From Obelidium mucronatum (lineage: Eukaryota; Chytridiomycota; Chytridiomycetes; Chytridiales; Chytriomycetaceae), in the NCBI GenBank assembly GCA_025765595.1, contig JAIVFH010000025.1, forward strand, positions 124,001 to 188,000: a stretch of 64,000 nucleotides of DNA. Reading direction: 5' to 3'. Shown here in pieces: positions 47,201 through 58,754 of the stretch. Position 1 is the first letter of the stretch, and each line of letters opens with the position of its first letter. The translations under genes were made by a program, and so were the position numbers. The notes under the pieces were generated by a model. It did no database searches and had not been told where the DNA came from. It saw only the letters and a list, made by a program, of their open reading frames with translations.

Positions 47201-47437
47201 GTCAAGGAAACTATGGCCGCATTTCTACAAAGTCCTGATGCAAACCAACAAGTTATGGCAGATATTTTGAGTACGTACATGGGAATGAGTAGCAGCACTC
47301 TTGGTTTTGAAGATGCCGTGAATAACATTGAAATGCTCAAAGCGGTGGATGACACTCTTTCTGACTTTATGAACTTATTGGAAGATATCGAAAGATGTGC
47401 CACTGACGAGAGACAGGAAATAGAGTTAGCACAATAA
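44218..47437 (+). CDS. CEP78: CEP78 centrosomal leucine-rich repeat protein (5' end unresolved)
   Basis: Nine exons (44218-44515, 44673-44919, 44981-45150, 45213-45316, 45383-45737, 45794-45897, 45950-46231, 46298-47141, 47202-47437) join in frame to 879 residues. CEP78 features: FGQTYFQACQSRQSPVLAQV and REEDWEPIMKALRKNEDLKE near the start; LRR blocks VLEIAGVYLTIPALDILQKG, SLARSNIGDDGLF and NLSACQLTPKGADFLSNLIK; SQAVQRQAAHWVSTLRAHPL; then LCCNSLGDNGLDILMDGLVE and VIVDLRNNQIDPILMR. A coiled-coil and disordered tail follows. CEP78 localises to mature centrioles and controls cilium length and CP110 removal. A Gly/Ser-rich insert near 44705-44790 is unusual. Intron 45317-45382 (66 bases) is stopless; its removal matches CEP78 spacing. 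No in-frame ATG precedes the first exon, so a 5' exon is missing. Confidence 0.87.
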
Positions 47438-47505
47438 ACAAAAAAAGGCGAAATTTCACTTGGCAACCATCATTTATTTACACCAACAAAGAAATTGCAT
47501 ATTGA

Positions 47506-49409
47506 TTACATTGGTCTGTTTTGCATCGTGTAGGGTGGTCCAGAACTTGGTGGATACGGAGGGTAGTATCCATTTGGGTCCATCGAGTTCGGTGGCGGTG
47601 GACCATACATGGATGACGGTCGAGCTGTATACGGAGGGTATGGTTGGGAGCTCGTTGGACCGCCGGGTGGTGGAAACAATCTAGTACTCATCCCATTCAT
47701 CCCACTGGCGACACCATCGGAAAAGAGCATTCCACGCCCACCGTCGGTTGATGGATGGTATTGACTTGATGAGTATGGTGCATATGGTTGGGCTGAACGA
47801 GGAGGAGGCAACTGTGTGGTTGAAGATGGTTTCCCATATGGAGGTGCCTGTGGGGCTGAAGATGGGCGAGTAGGATCAGAAACTGGTCTGTAAGATGAAT
47901 GAGAGGAGGGTGGGTGGTATGGGTATGATGGGTAGCTGCTTCGTGGGGGTTGTCCATATCCAACTGGAGCAGGTGGTGGCAACCGCCCACTGCCATAATG
48001 GGGACCCATGGAAGGCATCGAACCATACGGCACTTGAGAAGGATATGCCCCTTTGGGACCTTTAGAATAACCAGGAACTTGAGTGTAGTCAGTATTGCCC
48101 GGTTGAGGTGCAGTGTTTGGGTATGGCGCATATGGCTGGGGATATTCAGGACGAGGCCCCGCAGCTCCGGAACCGGGCGATGGTCGTGCATAGGAAGGAT
48201 AATGCGAGTAAGGGGGTGCATAAGACATCTTTGGGTTATAAGCTGATCCTGTAGCCGGTGTTGAGGATGATAACCTGCCATTACCACCGCTTGAAGACGC
48301 TTGGCTTGATATCTTGTAGTCCTTATTGGAAGTCGGAGCAGGTCTCTGCTGAGATGTTGACGATGCCAAGTTCATTTGGGAAGGTGCTGGAGCGGGAGAT
48401 TCTGAGGCTCCGCTTTGAATCAACTTAATGGAGTCATCGATTACAGACAATAGAGTATCTTCGTTCAAGTTTCCAGCTCGAGCTTTCTTTCGGGTTCCAA
48501 TTGGCCGACCAAGCGAAGCGTCGTCCTCTTCGTAATTCTTTGCTGACTTTCGCATTCGCTTCAAATCCAATTTTTCGGCCTCACTGACAGGACTCAATTC
48601 CTCCGAAACCACTGACGTAGACTCCTTGACGACTTTAACTGTTGCCGTTCCAATAACCCTGGACCTCCTCGGGAACATACTATCTGAATCGGCAAAGAGC
48701 GCTAACTTCTTTTTTGCCAAACCAGCAGCTTTTCGTTTCTGATAATCAGATAGTTTTGCATATTTTTCGTCCGTCCACTTCTTCACATTTTCGAACGATT
48801 CGTTTTCCCAACCATTTTGGACCTTGTAGTGTGCGTATGCAAGCCTTTTTTTGAGAGTTCCAGCAATCTACAAAAAAAAAGTTGGTCAAAACAATTTCTA
48901 AAATAGGAAAAAGGAAGGGGTGAGGGTGAAAAAATTTCTCGTTTTTTCTCTTTTCTCCAGGTGCAAATGACAATTTTGAAAACGACCACCACCCAATTTT
49001 TTCTTCAGACATCAAATCAAATCAAGCATCAACCATAGCAGCCAGTTTCAAGCACAGATGCATAAAAAAGTGATTTGAAAAAAGTATTATTTACCAAAAG
49101 TGCATGTTTGTAGCGGGGGTCGTCTGAGGTCGGTCCAAGCAGCATGTCATCGACGGGTGCCTCTGCAACAGAAGCTGGCGATGCAGGAACGTCTGATTCA
49201 ATAGAAATTACTATAGGCATTACAGGACTGCCGCTTGAAACTGGAGACGAGGAAACTGAAATTGGTGCCTCTTGGGCTTTGACTACAGCCGCAGTACTAG
49301 CCGGTGGGCAAGTCGATCCCTCCACCTTCACAGATCCAGCATCAGGCTGTTCCGACAGATTTAAGTCCACTGGAGCTGTTGCTGACGATGCAGGACCAAA
49401 GTTAATCAT
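47506..49409 (-). CDS. Whi5/Nrm1-like transcriptional regulator (tentative)
   Basis: Two exons (49409-49095, 48867-47506) give 558 residues from MINFGPASSATAPVDLN; an in-frame ATG at 49493 would add 28. Spanning the intron is the only conserved-looking block: YKHALLIAGTLKKRLAYAHY, continuing KVQNGWENESFENVKKW. This resembles the short GTB-type motif by which fungal Whi5 and Nrm1 bind the SBF/MBF G1/S transcription factors (from memory, unaligned). Next comes a basic Lys/Arg region (KYAKLSDYQKRKAAGLAKKK), then about 300 residues rich in Pro, Tyr, Ser and Gly with many PPY/PYPP units. If the motif call holds, the protein would restrain G1/S genes; otherwise it is a nuclear low-complexity protein of unknown role. 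The stop is 68 bases from convergent CEP78. Confidence 0.55.
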
Positions 49410-49841
49410 CGCTGCGAGGGTTGTGCGAAGTGCAGGAGATTGTTCGAAAAAATTGTGTATGCAAATTTGACATTGGACAATTTCAAGAAGCACAGAAAAG
49501 TCCCCAAAAATAGCAAAAAAAGAAAAACCTATAATAAGACATTTTTAAGTTTTCGTGTATTTTTCTAGTTTAAAACGGAGCGTGCACGCTGTATGTCCGC
49601 ATGAGTAGGATAATTTCCGCCTTAATTTTCAGTGTAAATCTGAAAAACACGGAAATCGTAGTTTAGTACAGTGAAACGACACATTAGGCCCTGTTGTTAC
49701 GCAAGGTTTAAAAATCCTAAAACAGTGTATCTTTCCTCTTTGAATCGTCTTTCGCAAGGTAATGACAAACTTTTATTAATTTCAAAGAAATCAGTAACGC
49801 ACTTTTGCTCGGATACCAAACGTCAACTCATTTATTTTTAC
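49410..49841. other. 432-base gap between the Whi5/Nrm1-like and MIT/coiled-coil genes
   Basis: Both neighbours are on the minus strand, so this holds the promoter of the first and the 3' end of the second. No repeat, RNA gene or coding frame was recognised. Confidence 0.5.
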
Positions 49842-52676
49842 TTAAGGTTTGAAAGAATGAGCTGAATAAAACATATTGCTTGTGCTGCTCGAAACTCCAC
49901 TCTCTGCCATATCGCCAGGTGCATCGTTAAATACTGGAGTATGCCTTCTTCCAGCTGCATCACTACTTTGTCGTGAACGCATATCGGTGATGCTGTAGGG
50001 AGTGCGCAGGGCACTTGAATTTGTCGTCCCCTGTTGAGTCATTGAGGGGTCCAATAAATGCGAGGATAACAGCGCAGCACTGGAATCCATGACAATCGAA
50101 GCTGCCACTGGTGGCACCATTTTTGGGGTATGTGGTGGGAGGCCGCTGTTTCCGCCCCTGCCAAACATCAAAGATGCAGTGGGGGTTTTATGGGAAGAGT
50201 TGCTCGCGGTGCTCGCCTCATGCACTTCTTGCAAAGAATTCGACGGAGGGGCCGTGGTTGAGAAAGGCAAATCACCAACCAAAGAAGATGTTGGCATGGC
50301 AAAAGACTTGCGGACAGGAGAAGGAGTGGAATTTGGTGATGACCCTGAACGATCCAAAGCTGAAGGCGCACGATTGATTAATCCACTTGATGTCATCGAT
50401 GCTTCCATTCCACCGATGTTTTCATCAATGCCGCCACTATTATCCGCCGCTGCATTTCTCTCCTCCTTTTTTCTTCTGGCAGATTCCTTTACTTTCAGCC
50501 AACGCTCTTTGTACTTCGTCAATTCGCCCACTTCCATTGCATGCGTTTCCTTCAAGATCCGCAACTCTTCTTCCAAAGCCTGAACACGAGCAAAAACAGC
50601 AGCAATGTCAGAAGCAGGAACTTCAGTGGTTGGGGCCATCCGAGAACGTATAGCAGAGGCTCCCAAATTTGCTTGAGAGTTCATAAGACCGGATGAAGAA
50701 GGGGAATTGTTTGGTGGACGTCGTTGCTGTAAGGGCTGAATGTGTGTATCTGCTGAGTTAAATCTGGGCGTAAATGAACCTATCGCTGCAGCTCCACTGG
50801 GTACTCCGTATCGTTTTGCTTGCTTTTGTATATCTTGCCGAAATTGAATGATGCTGCTTTTCAACATGTTGTTCTCTTGGTCCGCCTGATTGCAGATGTG
50901 TTTGTTAGTTTTTCACAGAGACTTATAAGAGAATACCTTTTCCAACGCAGCTACCCGCTTTGCTAAAAAGTCAACGGTTTGCCTCAGTTGGTCATTTTCA
51001 ATATGGAGCTCTTCCGTTGTTTTTTGCCTTTGAACAACAACAGCTTAGTATCCAACGAATAAATGGCAAAAGTCACGAACCTTCCCCCCAAATTATTTCG
51101 AGAATCAACTTGACCTCCACCGACAGATCGTAATTTGCGTGGTACACCAGGCACTGACGAGCTTCCTCCACCACCACGAACAACCGTCAAACCTCCTTCA
51201 CCGTCATTTACAACGCGAATGTCTCCTCCCTCTGGATAAACTTGATTTGGATCGTATCCAACACCCCCTGTGCCTCCAAGATACGAGCCCGTTGGATTTG
51301 TTCCATTAACAACAAAATAAGAATTCAACATATTTCCAGATATAGATGCTGAAGGAGAATATTGTTGCTGTTGAGAGGAAATACCACCTTGTTTATGGTT
51401 ACCACCTTGTTTATAGTTATTTTGCTGAGATTGTTGTTGGTGGGAGATACGACTTCCTCTTGAGTTCTCAATAAAGCCAGTGCCACCTATCTGACCAGGA
51501 TATTGAACACCACCGGTACTATTTCCAGGGATTGCACGACCAAGTGGTGGCATTGGTGCCACTGCCGGACTCCATTGTTGCTGCTGAAGAGCTTGTAAGG
51601 GTGCTGTGCTTGATATTTTCTGAACAAGGTTTTCCACGACATCCCAAAACTTATTGAACGGATCGTCAGGAGTCTCTTCGTCTTCAATCTGAAAGTCTTT
51701 TAGTTAATCTGCAACCGAAATTCGTGATACTAACCTTAGGAATCTTGTCGACAGGGTCATCTTCAAGCATATAATAACTATCCATTGCATCGCTTGTATT
51801 TGAATTTCGGTTTTCTGGAACGAGGGTCTTTTGCCGCTGTTGTGGAGAAACCTGAATCCTATTCTGCATAATTGAGGTATCCAAAGACTCCACGGTTACT
51901 GTTGCTGGGCCCAGATAATTATCAACAGTGTTCAAGGGAGACTGCTCCTTTTTGGCTTGTGCCAAGGGGTCGCGGCCTTGTGGTGGCGAGCCAGACCGCT
52001 GTCCGGGAGCCAAAAAGGCGCTATCCGACGCGCTTTGGCCCAAGAAGAAGTGCCGCGAGTCATATCCCGACATTGATTCTCCTTCGAAGTTGTTTGTCCA
52101 CATTCCTTGCTGTTGTAGTTTCTTTTGTTGGTGCTGTTTGTTGATTGCAATATCGTCTGTCTGAAGCGGGGCACCGGCCTGCTTCTTCTGCGATAATTTG
52201 ACCACAGGTTTAGAGTTCAGGTCGGGATTCGGTGGTGGTGTAGCCAGAGGGGAGCGACCCGCAGGAGTGGCTACCGGCTGGGCAGATACTGCACTGCTTG
52301 GAACAGTTGCAACTGATGATGCTGAAGAAGTTGCTGACCGAGAGTGCCTTCTTTGCATATCCTTTCCCTTCCGCCTAGACGAAGTGTAAGGGACCAAACA
52401 AAGTCATCACACAGAAACTCACGTATGGTTTGCATAGAGCATACGAAGAGTCCTGGCAGAATCCGCATCGGTTGTATAAGTAGTTGCAAGTAGAAACTGT
52501 TCTGTGGGTAGTTCAGCAGTTGACCCCACGAAGCTGATGCTGTGAATGCATGCCTCACCTGCAGCTCGGAAGTGCGCTTCGATTGCTTGAGCATATTGGC
52601 CCTTTTCGGAGTAGTCTTCGGCGGCCGATGCAAACGCGTTGGCCTTTGTAACTGCGTTGCTTGAACTGTCATCCAT
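49842..52676 (-). CDS. MIT-domain and coiled-coil protein, possible Atg38/NRBF2
   Basis: Five exons (52676-52423, 52374-51735, 51688-51081, 51027-50937, 50885-49842) give 878 residues. N-terminus (about 8-85) has MIT-like helices: AFASAAEDYSEKGQYAQAIE, then AHFRAAGEAC, and ARTLRMLYANHTRRKGK. A disordered Gln/Ser-rich region follows, then DDPFNKFWDVVENLVQKISS, a block I associate with fungal Atg38-like proteins, and a coiled coil ELHIENDQLRQTVDFLAKRV continuing in ADQENNMLKSSIIQF. A second coiled coil lies near VFARVQALEEELRILKETHA. MIT plus coiled coil in this order fits Atg38/NRBF2, a subunit of the autophagy PI3-kinase complex, but the tail is much longer than usual. Other MIT proteins remain possible. 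Confidence 0.55.
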
Positions 52677-52855
52677 TTGCTTGCTTGGCCACTTCCTTCA
52701 AAAATAACCAAAAGGAAAACACAGCCCTCCTTCCACCACATAGGAGCACCTTACAAGCCATATTCTTTCGCGTGAATCCAAATAAATATTATCTCCTTTG
52801 GGTTTGTCGTCTTTGACAAATTGGTCGTAATTCTTTAAAAATACAGTCTCAAGTC

Positions 52856-53991
52856 ATGAACACATCTCCAGCGTGGTTGCCTAATGAAGTATGAGTTCAA
52901 ATTTCTGTTCAATTTATTGATCACTTATTTTACGCAGGTTCTTCAATCAATCTTTGAAAAACTTGATCTCGACCACCTTCTCATTGCTGGACAAATATGC
53001 ACACAATGGAGAGTCAACACTCGCTCCAATTCAATATGGAGAAATATGAATATTTCGATCTGCGAAAAGGGCATTTTGTGCAGTGCATCGCATTCAAAGC
53101 GTAGACCCCCAACGCCCAAAACAGGTTTCAAGTTCTCCACAAGATTGAATGGATGCATTCTCTCTACTTCAAATTCGGATTCTATACTTAAGATCGCGAA
53201 AGAAGTTGTATCCTCACTGAAGCCCCAACTGGCACAGATCCAGTATCTGCGAGCACCATTTCACGACATAACAGATGCTCATTTGATTCAATTTATGACA
53301 CATATGCCAGAAATTACGTCAATTTCTGTAGAGCGATGCCGCCATCTCTCTGTGAATGTGATTCCATTCATACCCACTCTCTGCCCAAAATTAACTTCAA
53401 TCGACTTGAGCAATACATATATGGATGACGCAGCTTTCAGATTTCTCGTTCGAAACAGTCATCACTTGGAAGAGCTAACGCTGTCACAGTGTCCCAAGGT
53501 CACTGATGAAGGAATAATTGGGATTTGCAAAATTATGGCAAGTAAAATCAGAGTTCTCAAGATGGCAGCATGTTTCGCGGTTTCAAAGGATGGGTTTCGA
53601 AAAGGTGACTTTTTTTTTGCTTTGTGGTCTGTGTTTGTGTTGAATTAACTTCCACTTCCAACACTCTCTTTCGAAAGGCCTGGCAAATCTGGCTTTAACT
53701 GGAGAAAAACTGGAATATTTGGATATAGGCTCCAACGCTGCTAGTATTGATTATGAAGTTATGATGGAATTTGCAACATTGAGAACCACAAAAGTTCAAC
53801 CCCACCACTATGTTGACAACAAAAAATTGGTTATTAATATTATGGGTGATGGCTGGGAGTTTACAAAGGATGAAGTGGAGAGCGTGCAATTAATTGATGA
53901 GAGCTTGAATTTGATTCATAATGCCAGAATGGCAAATCACTCTGAAGATGGAGTGAAGGAGTACCTTTCTTACCTCATGAATGCATACTAG
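52856..53991 (+). CDS. F-box/leucine-rich-repeat protein (FBXL type)
   Basis: Three exons (52856-52888, 52938-53604, 53678-53991) give 337 residues. The F-box crosses the first intron: WLPNEVLQSIFEKLDLDHLL, then IAGQICTQWR. Cysteine-containing LRRs follow: ITSISVERCRHLSVNVIPFI, LTSIDLSNTYMDDAAFRFLV, ELTLSQCPKVTDEGIIGICK and RVLKMAACFAVSKDGF, then YLDIGSNAASIDYEVMMEFA. An SCF ubiquitin-ligase substrate receptor is likely; the substrate is unknown. The first exon codes only eleven residues; the start was chosen because the ATG at 52856 supplies the first F-box residues and a clean GTATGA donor follows. Divergent from the MIT gene; poly(A) signal at 54040-54045, 36 bases before the convergent PPR stop. 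Confidence 0.85.
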
Positions 53992-54039
53992 ACTATTATA
54001 ATTTCATTTTGCAACTGCATGTAATAAGCATACTTTTTT

Positions 54040-54045
54040 AATAAA
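54040..54045 (+). terminator. Poly(A) signal AATAAA of the F-box/LRR gene
   Basis: AATAAA 49 bases after the stop and only 31 bases before the end of the convergent PPR gene 2. Confidence 0.55.
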
Positions 54046-54075
54046 ACTTTGACCAATACATAGACTCAAATTGCG

Positions 54076-57000
54076 TCAGTGATCCTTCATCCCATCCTGA
54101 ATTTGTTCAACGACTCTTTTCACTTCCTTGATCTGAGTTTGCGAAAACCCATCGGACTCCAAAATTCTAATCGATTTTGAAGAAATCAAGTCATTTTTTA
54201 GAATAACAGCCTTGTAAAGAATCACAGACAGAGCTTCTAAGTTTCTCGCATTTGGGCCACCCTTTGAGAACTTGGTCATGGATTCAAGCACTTGAAATGC
54301 CAACGTTTCCATATTCTGATTCACAAGATATATGATCAAATCTGTAGAAAGTTTGCTATTTGTTGCGGAAGCTGCCGCCAAACTCAGTATTGTAGTTGAG
54401 GTAAAGGAAGTAAAACAAACTCAACTGTGGTTCTTCAACAATACATTCGCCACGATAACAACCAAGTCTGTTGCTTTCTCACAAAGATAAATACCGAGGG
54501 CCACTTCCATAGATTTCTGAGAAAGACGCAGTTCTTGTTGCCAATCCAAACGATACAAGAAGTCTACCAACAAAGATTCAACGTCGCAAGTCTCCAAAAA
54601 CCGTTCAATAAAATGCTCTTGTGTTCCACTCAAAGTAGAATCCAAATCAAGAATTAGATGTGCTGCGTTGGAAAAGTCACCAGTCTCGAGGCACTTTTCA
54701 ATCAACATTCGACATGAGCTTCCACTAATTCTGAATCCATACTCTTTAATTACATTCCAAATTTCGAGCGCCGCCTTCAAATCATCAAAACGCTTCAGAT
54801 GCATGATTAAAATAGGCTCCAGCCATTTGCTCGAGTTCCATGGAGTTGTAGATACAGTTGCTGCTGAAATTTGCTCGAATCGAACTTTTGCGTCATTAAA
54901 TACTTCCATGGCGACTTCCTTATCCATCGAGTAGGCTGATTTCACGATAAGCGATTTACAGGCTAAATAGGAGACATGGCGACCCGAACTTTTGAGATTC
55001 CTGTACAATTTGAGCGCCTCTTGAATTTCGCCACATTCACTTAAAATATATACAATATCGCTGAGAGTTCGAGATGAAAATGGGGATTCTGGGTCAACTT
55101 CTTTGGGCTCCAACTGTTGTGGAGCAAGTTTAAGCCACTCAATAATGGATTTTCCAACAAGAGGTAAAGACGCCCGATTGGAGCTCCTGTATTTCGGATT
55201 TGCAGTTTTGGCGACAATGTTGGCCATCTGATTATAGTGAGGGAGTCTTTTGTGCGTCTTGATAATGTGGTCAATGCATTTTAGAGGCTCTGGTATCTCG
55301 TCTACCCTGATCCAGCCTTCAATTAGGGCGTTGAAGATAGCATATTCTCTTAAGCGAACGTCCCCGAGGGGTTTCTCAAGCATTTCCGAGGACACTTTAA
55401 CAGCCTCATCGACGCGATTCACGCTGAATAACGATACGATGAGAGTTGTAATGGCTGGAAGAGTAGGAGCAAATGATTCCTCTCGAAATAGAGAGTAAAT
55501 GCGCAGAGCTCGATCAAGTCGACCTTCTTTGCAAAGCGAGACCAACTTGGTGCTGGCTTCATTGAGTTCTGCAAAAGTCACAACTTCGCCGTCCAGCAGC
55601 GGACCTTGAATAACTCCATTCTCTCTCATTCGAAAAATCCAAGCATTCATCGCAGTAGTTTCTCCAGCAGCTCTCAACCTTTTGACAACTTCATCACATA
55701 TCACTGAAGTTACTTTTACTCCTCGCAGAGCCATATCGTCCAATGTGGTGAACATTGTCCTTTCCTTTCGTGCGGCAATTGGAAGCAATACATCGAAATG
55801 GCCACGGTCCAATATTAAACCATTAGAGTTTCCTTTAAGCCCATGATCCAAATATACTTTCAATAGCCTCATGTTTGTATTGGTATCCGGAACCATCAAA
55901 CTCGAAGCCACACGATACACGTTGATTGCACCGATAACATCGCTCCCACAATTTCCAATTGCTCTCCTCACCAAATTTTGCATGATTCGCGGAGAGACTT
56001 GAAACGATGCAGCGATTCGCAAAATGTCAAGGTCAACGTCACCATCGCCATACCCCTCTTTCCAAACTGCTGGCAACTTGATCAACGCTTCCAAAAAACA
56101 AGGAAGAACTGGATACACCAAGTTGTCTTTTTTTTCCACCAGTGTTTTGAGAATCTGCATCCCAATCGCTGTGGATTTCTTTGTGATTGACTTTGAGAGT
56201 TGATTGAACCCGTAAATGCACAGCGAAAGAGTACTCGGACGTCTTGATGGTGCATTCGGCCACAAATTTTCAATCAATGTTTCATTCTCGGCTTTCAAGG
56301 CAGCGTCAAATACAATGTCAAGAATCCGATCATCCGGTTTCGGGAATCGTCCGCTTTTATCATAAAGCAGACGATAATACCATTCAAAAACTCTGGAATA
56401 GAGGTTGCTGTGGAGGAGAGCATCCATGAAGGCGGCCATATGGATAGTTGTTAAGGGTACGGTATCTTCTGGCATGATTGTTGACCAAACGTTTTCAGCG
56501 GCATCGAAATCTCCAGAATTCACGTACGCAGCAATCATATTTGCATAAGGTAGGTCATTGGCAGGTTCGTATGAATCCCGATAGACATCAAACCATTTTC
56601 GAGCATCAACTGGTTTCTTGGCAACTCTGTATTCAAGTCAGAAATAAAAAAAAATGGTCCAGATAAAAAAAGCAGAGAGAACCTCACCCGTAAGCTTTGA
56701 TCATATGAGCGAATGAAATCGCATTGGGCTGAAGTCCATGTTTGTCCATAAACCCTTTGATGTGCGCCAAAGCAGCTTCATAATCTCCGCTGTTGGCATA
56801 TATTGAAAGAATCGCGTTATATGATACGATGTCGTTGGAGTCTTTATGGATAGCAAGGGCCATCTTGCGGTAGTTCAAGTCACGTAGAGACTCAGCAAGA
56901 GCATCGAGATCTTGGCGAAAACGCCCTTGGGAGTCACCAAGAGCAGATATTCGGAAATCAACATCTGCGAGTAGACGAGAAATCACTGTGTCATCAGAGG

Positions 57001-57319
57001 CCAGAATCTGGAGGAGGGTGTTGGGGTCGGCAGCACCATCATCAACACTGACAGTAGCAGCAGGATCAGTGATGGCTTCGAATAGTCTGCGAACCGCTTT
57101 GATTCGGGTTGCCAGGAATGCAGCTTCAAGCCGATCTTCGGTCTTTGTGGGTGCCTGTGTGAGTGTGACAGACAAAGCTAACTGGTGCTTCTGCAGGACC
57201 CGAACCAGCGGCATCCGTGGCAATTTGCCACTTCGGGCCAAGAGTCCAAACGCGTGTGTTGGCGCACGTTGCCGGACGAGGCTCGCTGGGAGAAGCAGAA
57301 GGACTGCAGCCATCGACAT
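54076..57319 (-). CDS. Mitochondrial pentatricopeptide-repeat-like protein 2 (paralogue of protein 1)
   Basis: Three exons: 57319-56688 (632 bases), 56626-54426, and a last exon ending at 54076. It aligns along its whole length with the gene at 36976-40301: LLADVDFRISALGDSQGRFR vs LLADVDFRIAALGDSQSHVR, YANSGDYEAALAHIKGFMDK, TTIHMAAFMDALLHSNLYSR, PKPDDRILDIVFDAALKAEN, and RILESDGFSQTQIKE near the end. Exon 1 has exactly the same length as in protein 1, which supports the ATG at 57319. The N-terminus suits mitochondrial import. Odd point: the last intron cannot be joined in frame with GT-AG ends (see findings), so the C-terminal ~100 residues may be lost or need a non-standard junction. Probably an organellar RNA-binding protein that has diverged from protein 1. 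Confidence 0.8.
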
Positions 57320-57331
57320 TTTGACATTCAA

Positions 57332-58728
57332 ATGGGCATCCCGCCGCTGTCGTTCTACGCGCCGGCGGCCCCGCCTGGCGCCCCGCTGCCGCCGCCGCCG
57401 CCGCACAAAGTCACGCGCGTGTACTCGTCGCGCAAGAAGCCGCGGCTGTCGCTGCCGGCGGCGGCGCGACGGCCGCTTCTTGCCGGGCGCCAGCGGCCGC
57501 AGCCGGCAGAACAGGCGGCGCCAACTGCACACACACAACACTCGCGAACAACCCGGCTGAGCTTGGCACAGCAAAAGAGACTTGCGGGGCCGAGTGTCGT
57601 CGAAGTCATAGATCTGACCAGAGATGATTCGGACATTGATGTGATTGACTTGACTGGCGATTCTGATTCTGACGACGCACCTCAAAGAAACAAGGGAATT
57701 CGCTTTCCTCTCAAAGATCTGCCCATTGACGAACTTGTCTTGGTTCTGGATTCTCTGAGTTTGAATGAAGTTCAGACGTACGCCAAGCTGGATACTATAC
57801 TAGTGTTGTTTCAGCAGGACGTGAATTCAAGGCCCAGGAAAAGAATCAAGAAGAACGCGTTTGTTCCCCCAGATCCACTACCACTAGAAAACTGTGAGGC
57901 AAACACCATCAAATCCGCCATTGCCTTAAAATTCAATGCATCCAACTGCGAAACTCATCCCATCACTGAAATATCAAATAATCCTGTCACGCCTGGCCTC
58001 TTGGTGTCAATGATTCGGCCTTCAACTTGGCTATCGGATGAAACAATCAACGCCTTCATGGCAGCTCTTCAACTTGCACATCCCCACATCAAGTTCTTCA
58101 ATACATTCTTTTATTCTGTTCTTTGTGGCTCCGCTGGTCGGAGATCTCGAGAAGGATACAATTATGAAGGAGTTCGACGTTGGACCAAAAAACAAACCCG
58201 ATCTGGTATATTTGAATTTGAAAGTGTTGTGATTCCAATCAATAAGGGCAACTCGCATTGGTGAGAATTGATTTCTTCACAGTTTCCTTGCCTTGTGGTA
58301 CTCAACAAAGTCTAACCATGACCAAAAATTTAATAAATAGGTGCTTCGCTGTCATCTGTTTCAAAGAGTCTCGAATAAGCTTCATGGATAGCCTCGCTGG
58401 GTCCACTACTTTTGCGAAAAAGGTGTTGCAGAATCTAAAACGATATCTTTGTGATGAGTGGCAGGAAAAGGTTGTCTCCAATCAGCAGCAAATAACTCTT
58501 TCCAACATACGGGATATAGATTCATTCGAATTGATCGAGAAAGTCTCAGGATGTCCCCAACAATCAGATGGTAGTAGTTGTGGTGTATTTGTTTGTTATT
58601 TCGCTTATTGCATTGCACGAGGAGAAGATGTGTCCAGACTCCCATTCAACCAAAAAGAAGCAGATTGTTTTCGTAAAGGAATTGCGTACACTTTGACACT
58701 TCCCCTTTTGATTTTGACCTCCGAATAA
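57332..58728 (+). CDS. SUMO protease of the Ulp1/SENP family (C48) with tandem SIMs
   Basis: Two exons (57332-58260, 58341-58728) give 438 residues. After a GC-rich Pro/Ala/Arg N-terminus come two SUMO-interacting motifs of identical core, VIDLTRDD and VIDLTGDS. The C-terminal protease domain has TWLSDETINAFM, then the catalytic His in GNSHW at the exon junction, Asp in SFMDSL, Gln in CPQQSDGSSCG, and the nucleophile Cys in SSCGVFVCYF. These enzymes mature SUMO and remove it from targets, mainly in the nucleus or at pores. The poly(A) signal (58724-58729) overlaps the stop codon. The start codon is 12 bases from that of the divergent PPR gene 2, and the kinesin ATG is only 26 bases past the stop. 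Confidence 0.93.
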
Positions 58729-58729
58729 A
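58724..58729 (+). terminator. Poly(A) signal AATAAA overlapping the SUMO-protease stop
   Basis: The stop TAA lies inside AATAAA. A second AATAAA follows at about 58745. Cleavage would fall at or beyond the start codon of the kinesin gene. Confidence 0.6.
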
Positions 58730-58754
58730 GTCTGAGAAATTGTCAATAAAAAAA

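Noticed and set aside
57320..57685. Minus-strand extension of PPR protein 2 into the SUMO-protease gene
   Set aside because: Arg-rich shadow of the GC block. The paralogue's exon length places the start at 57319.
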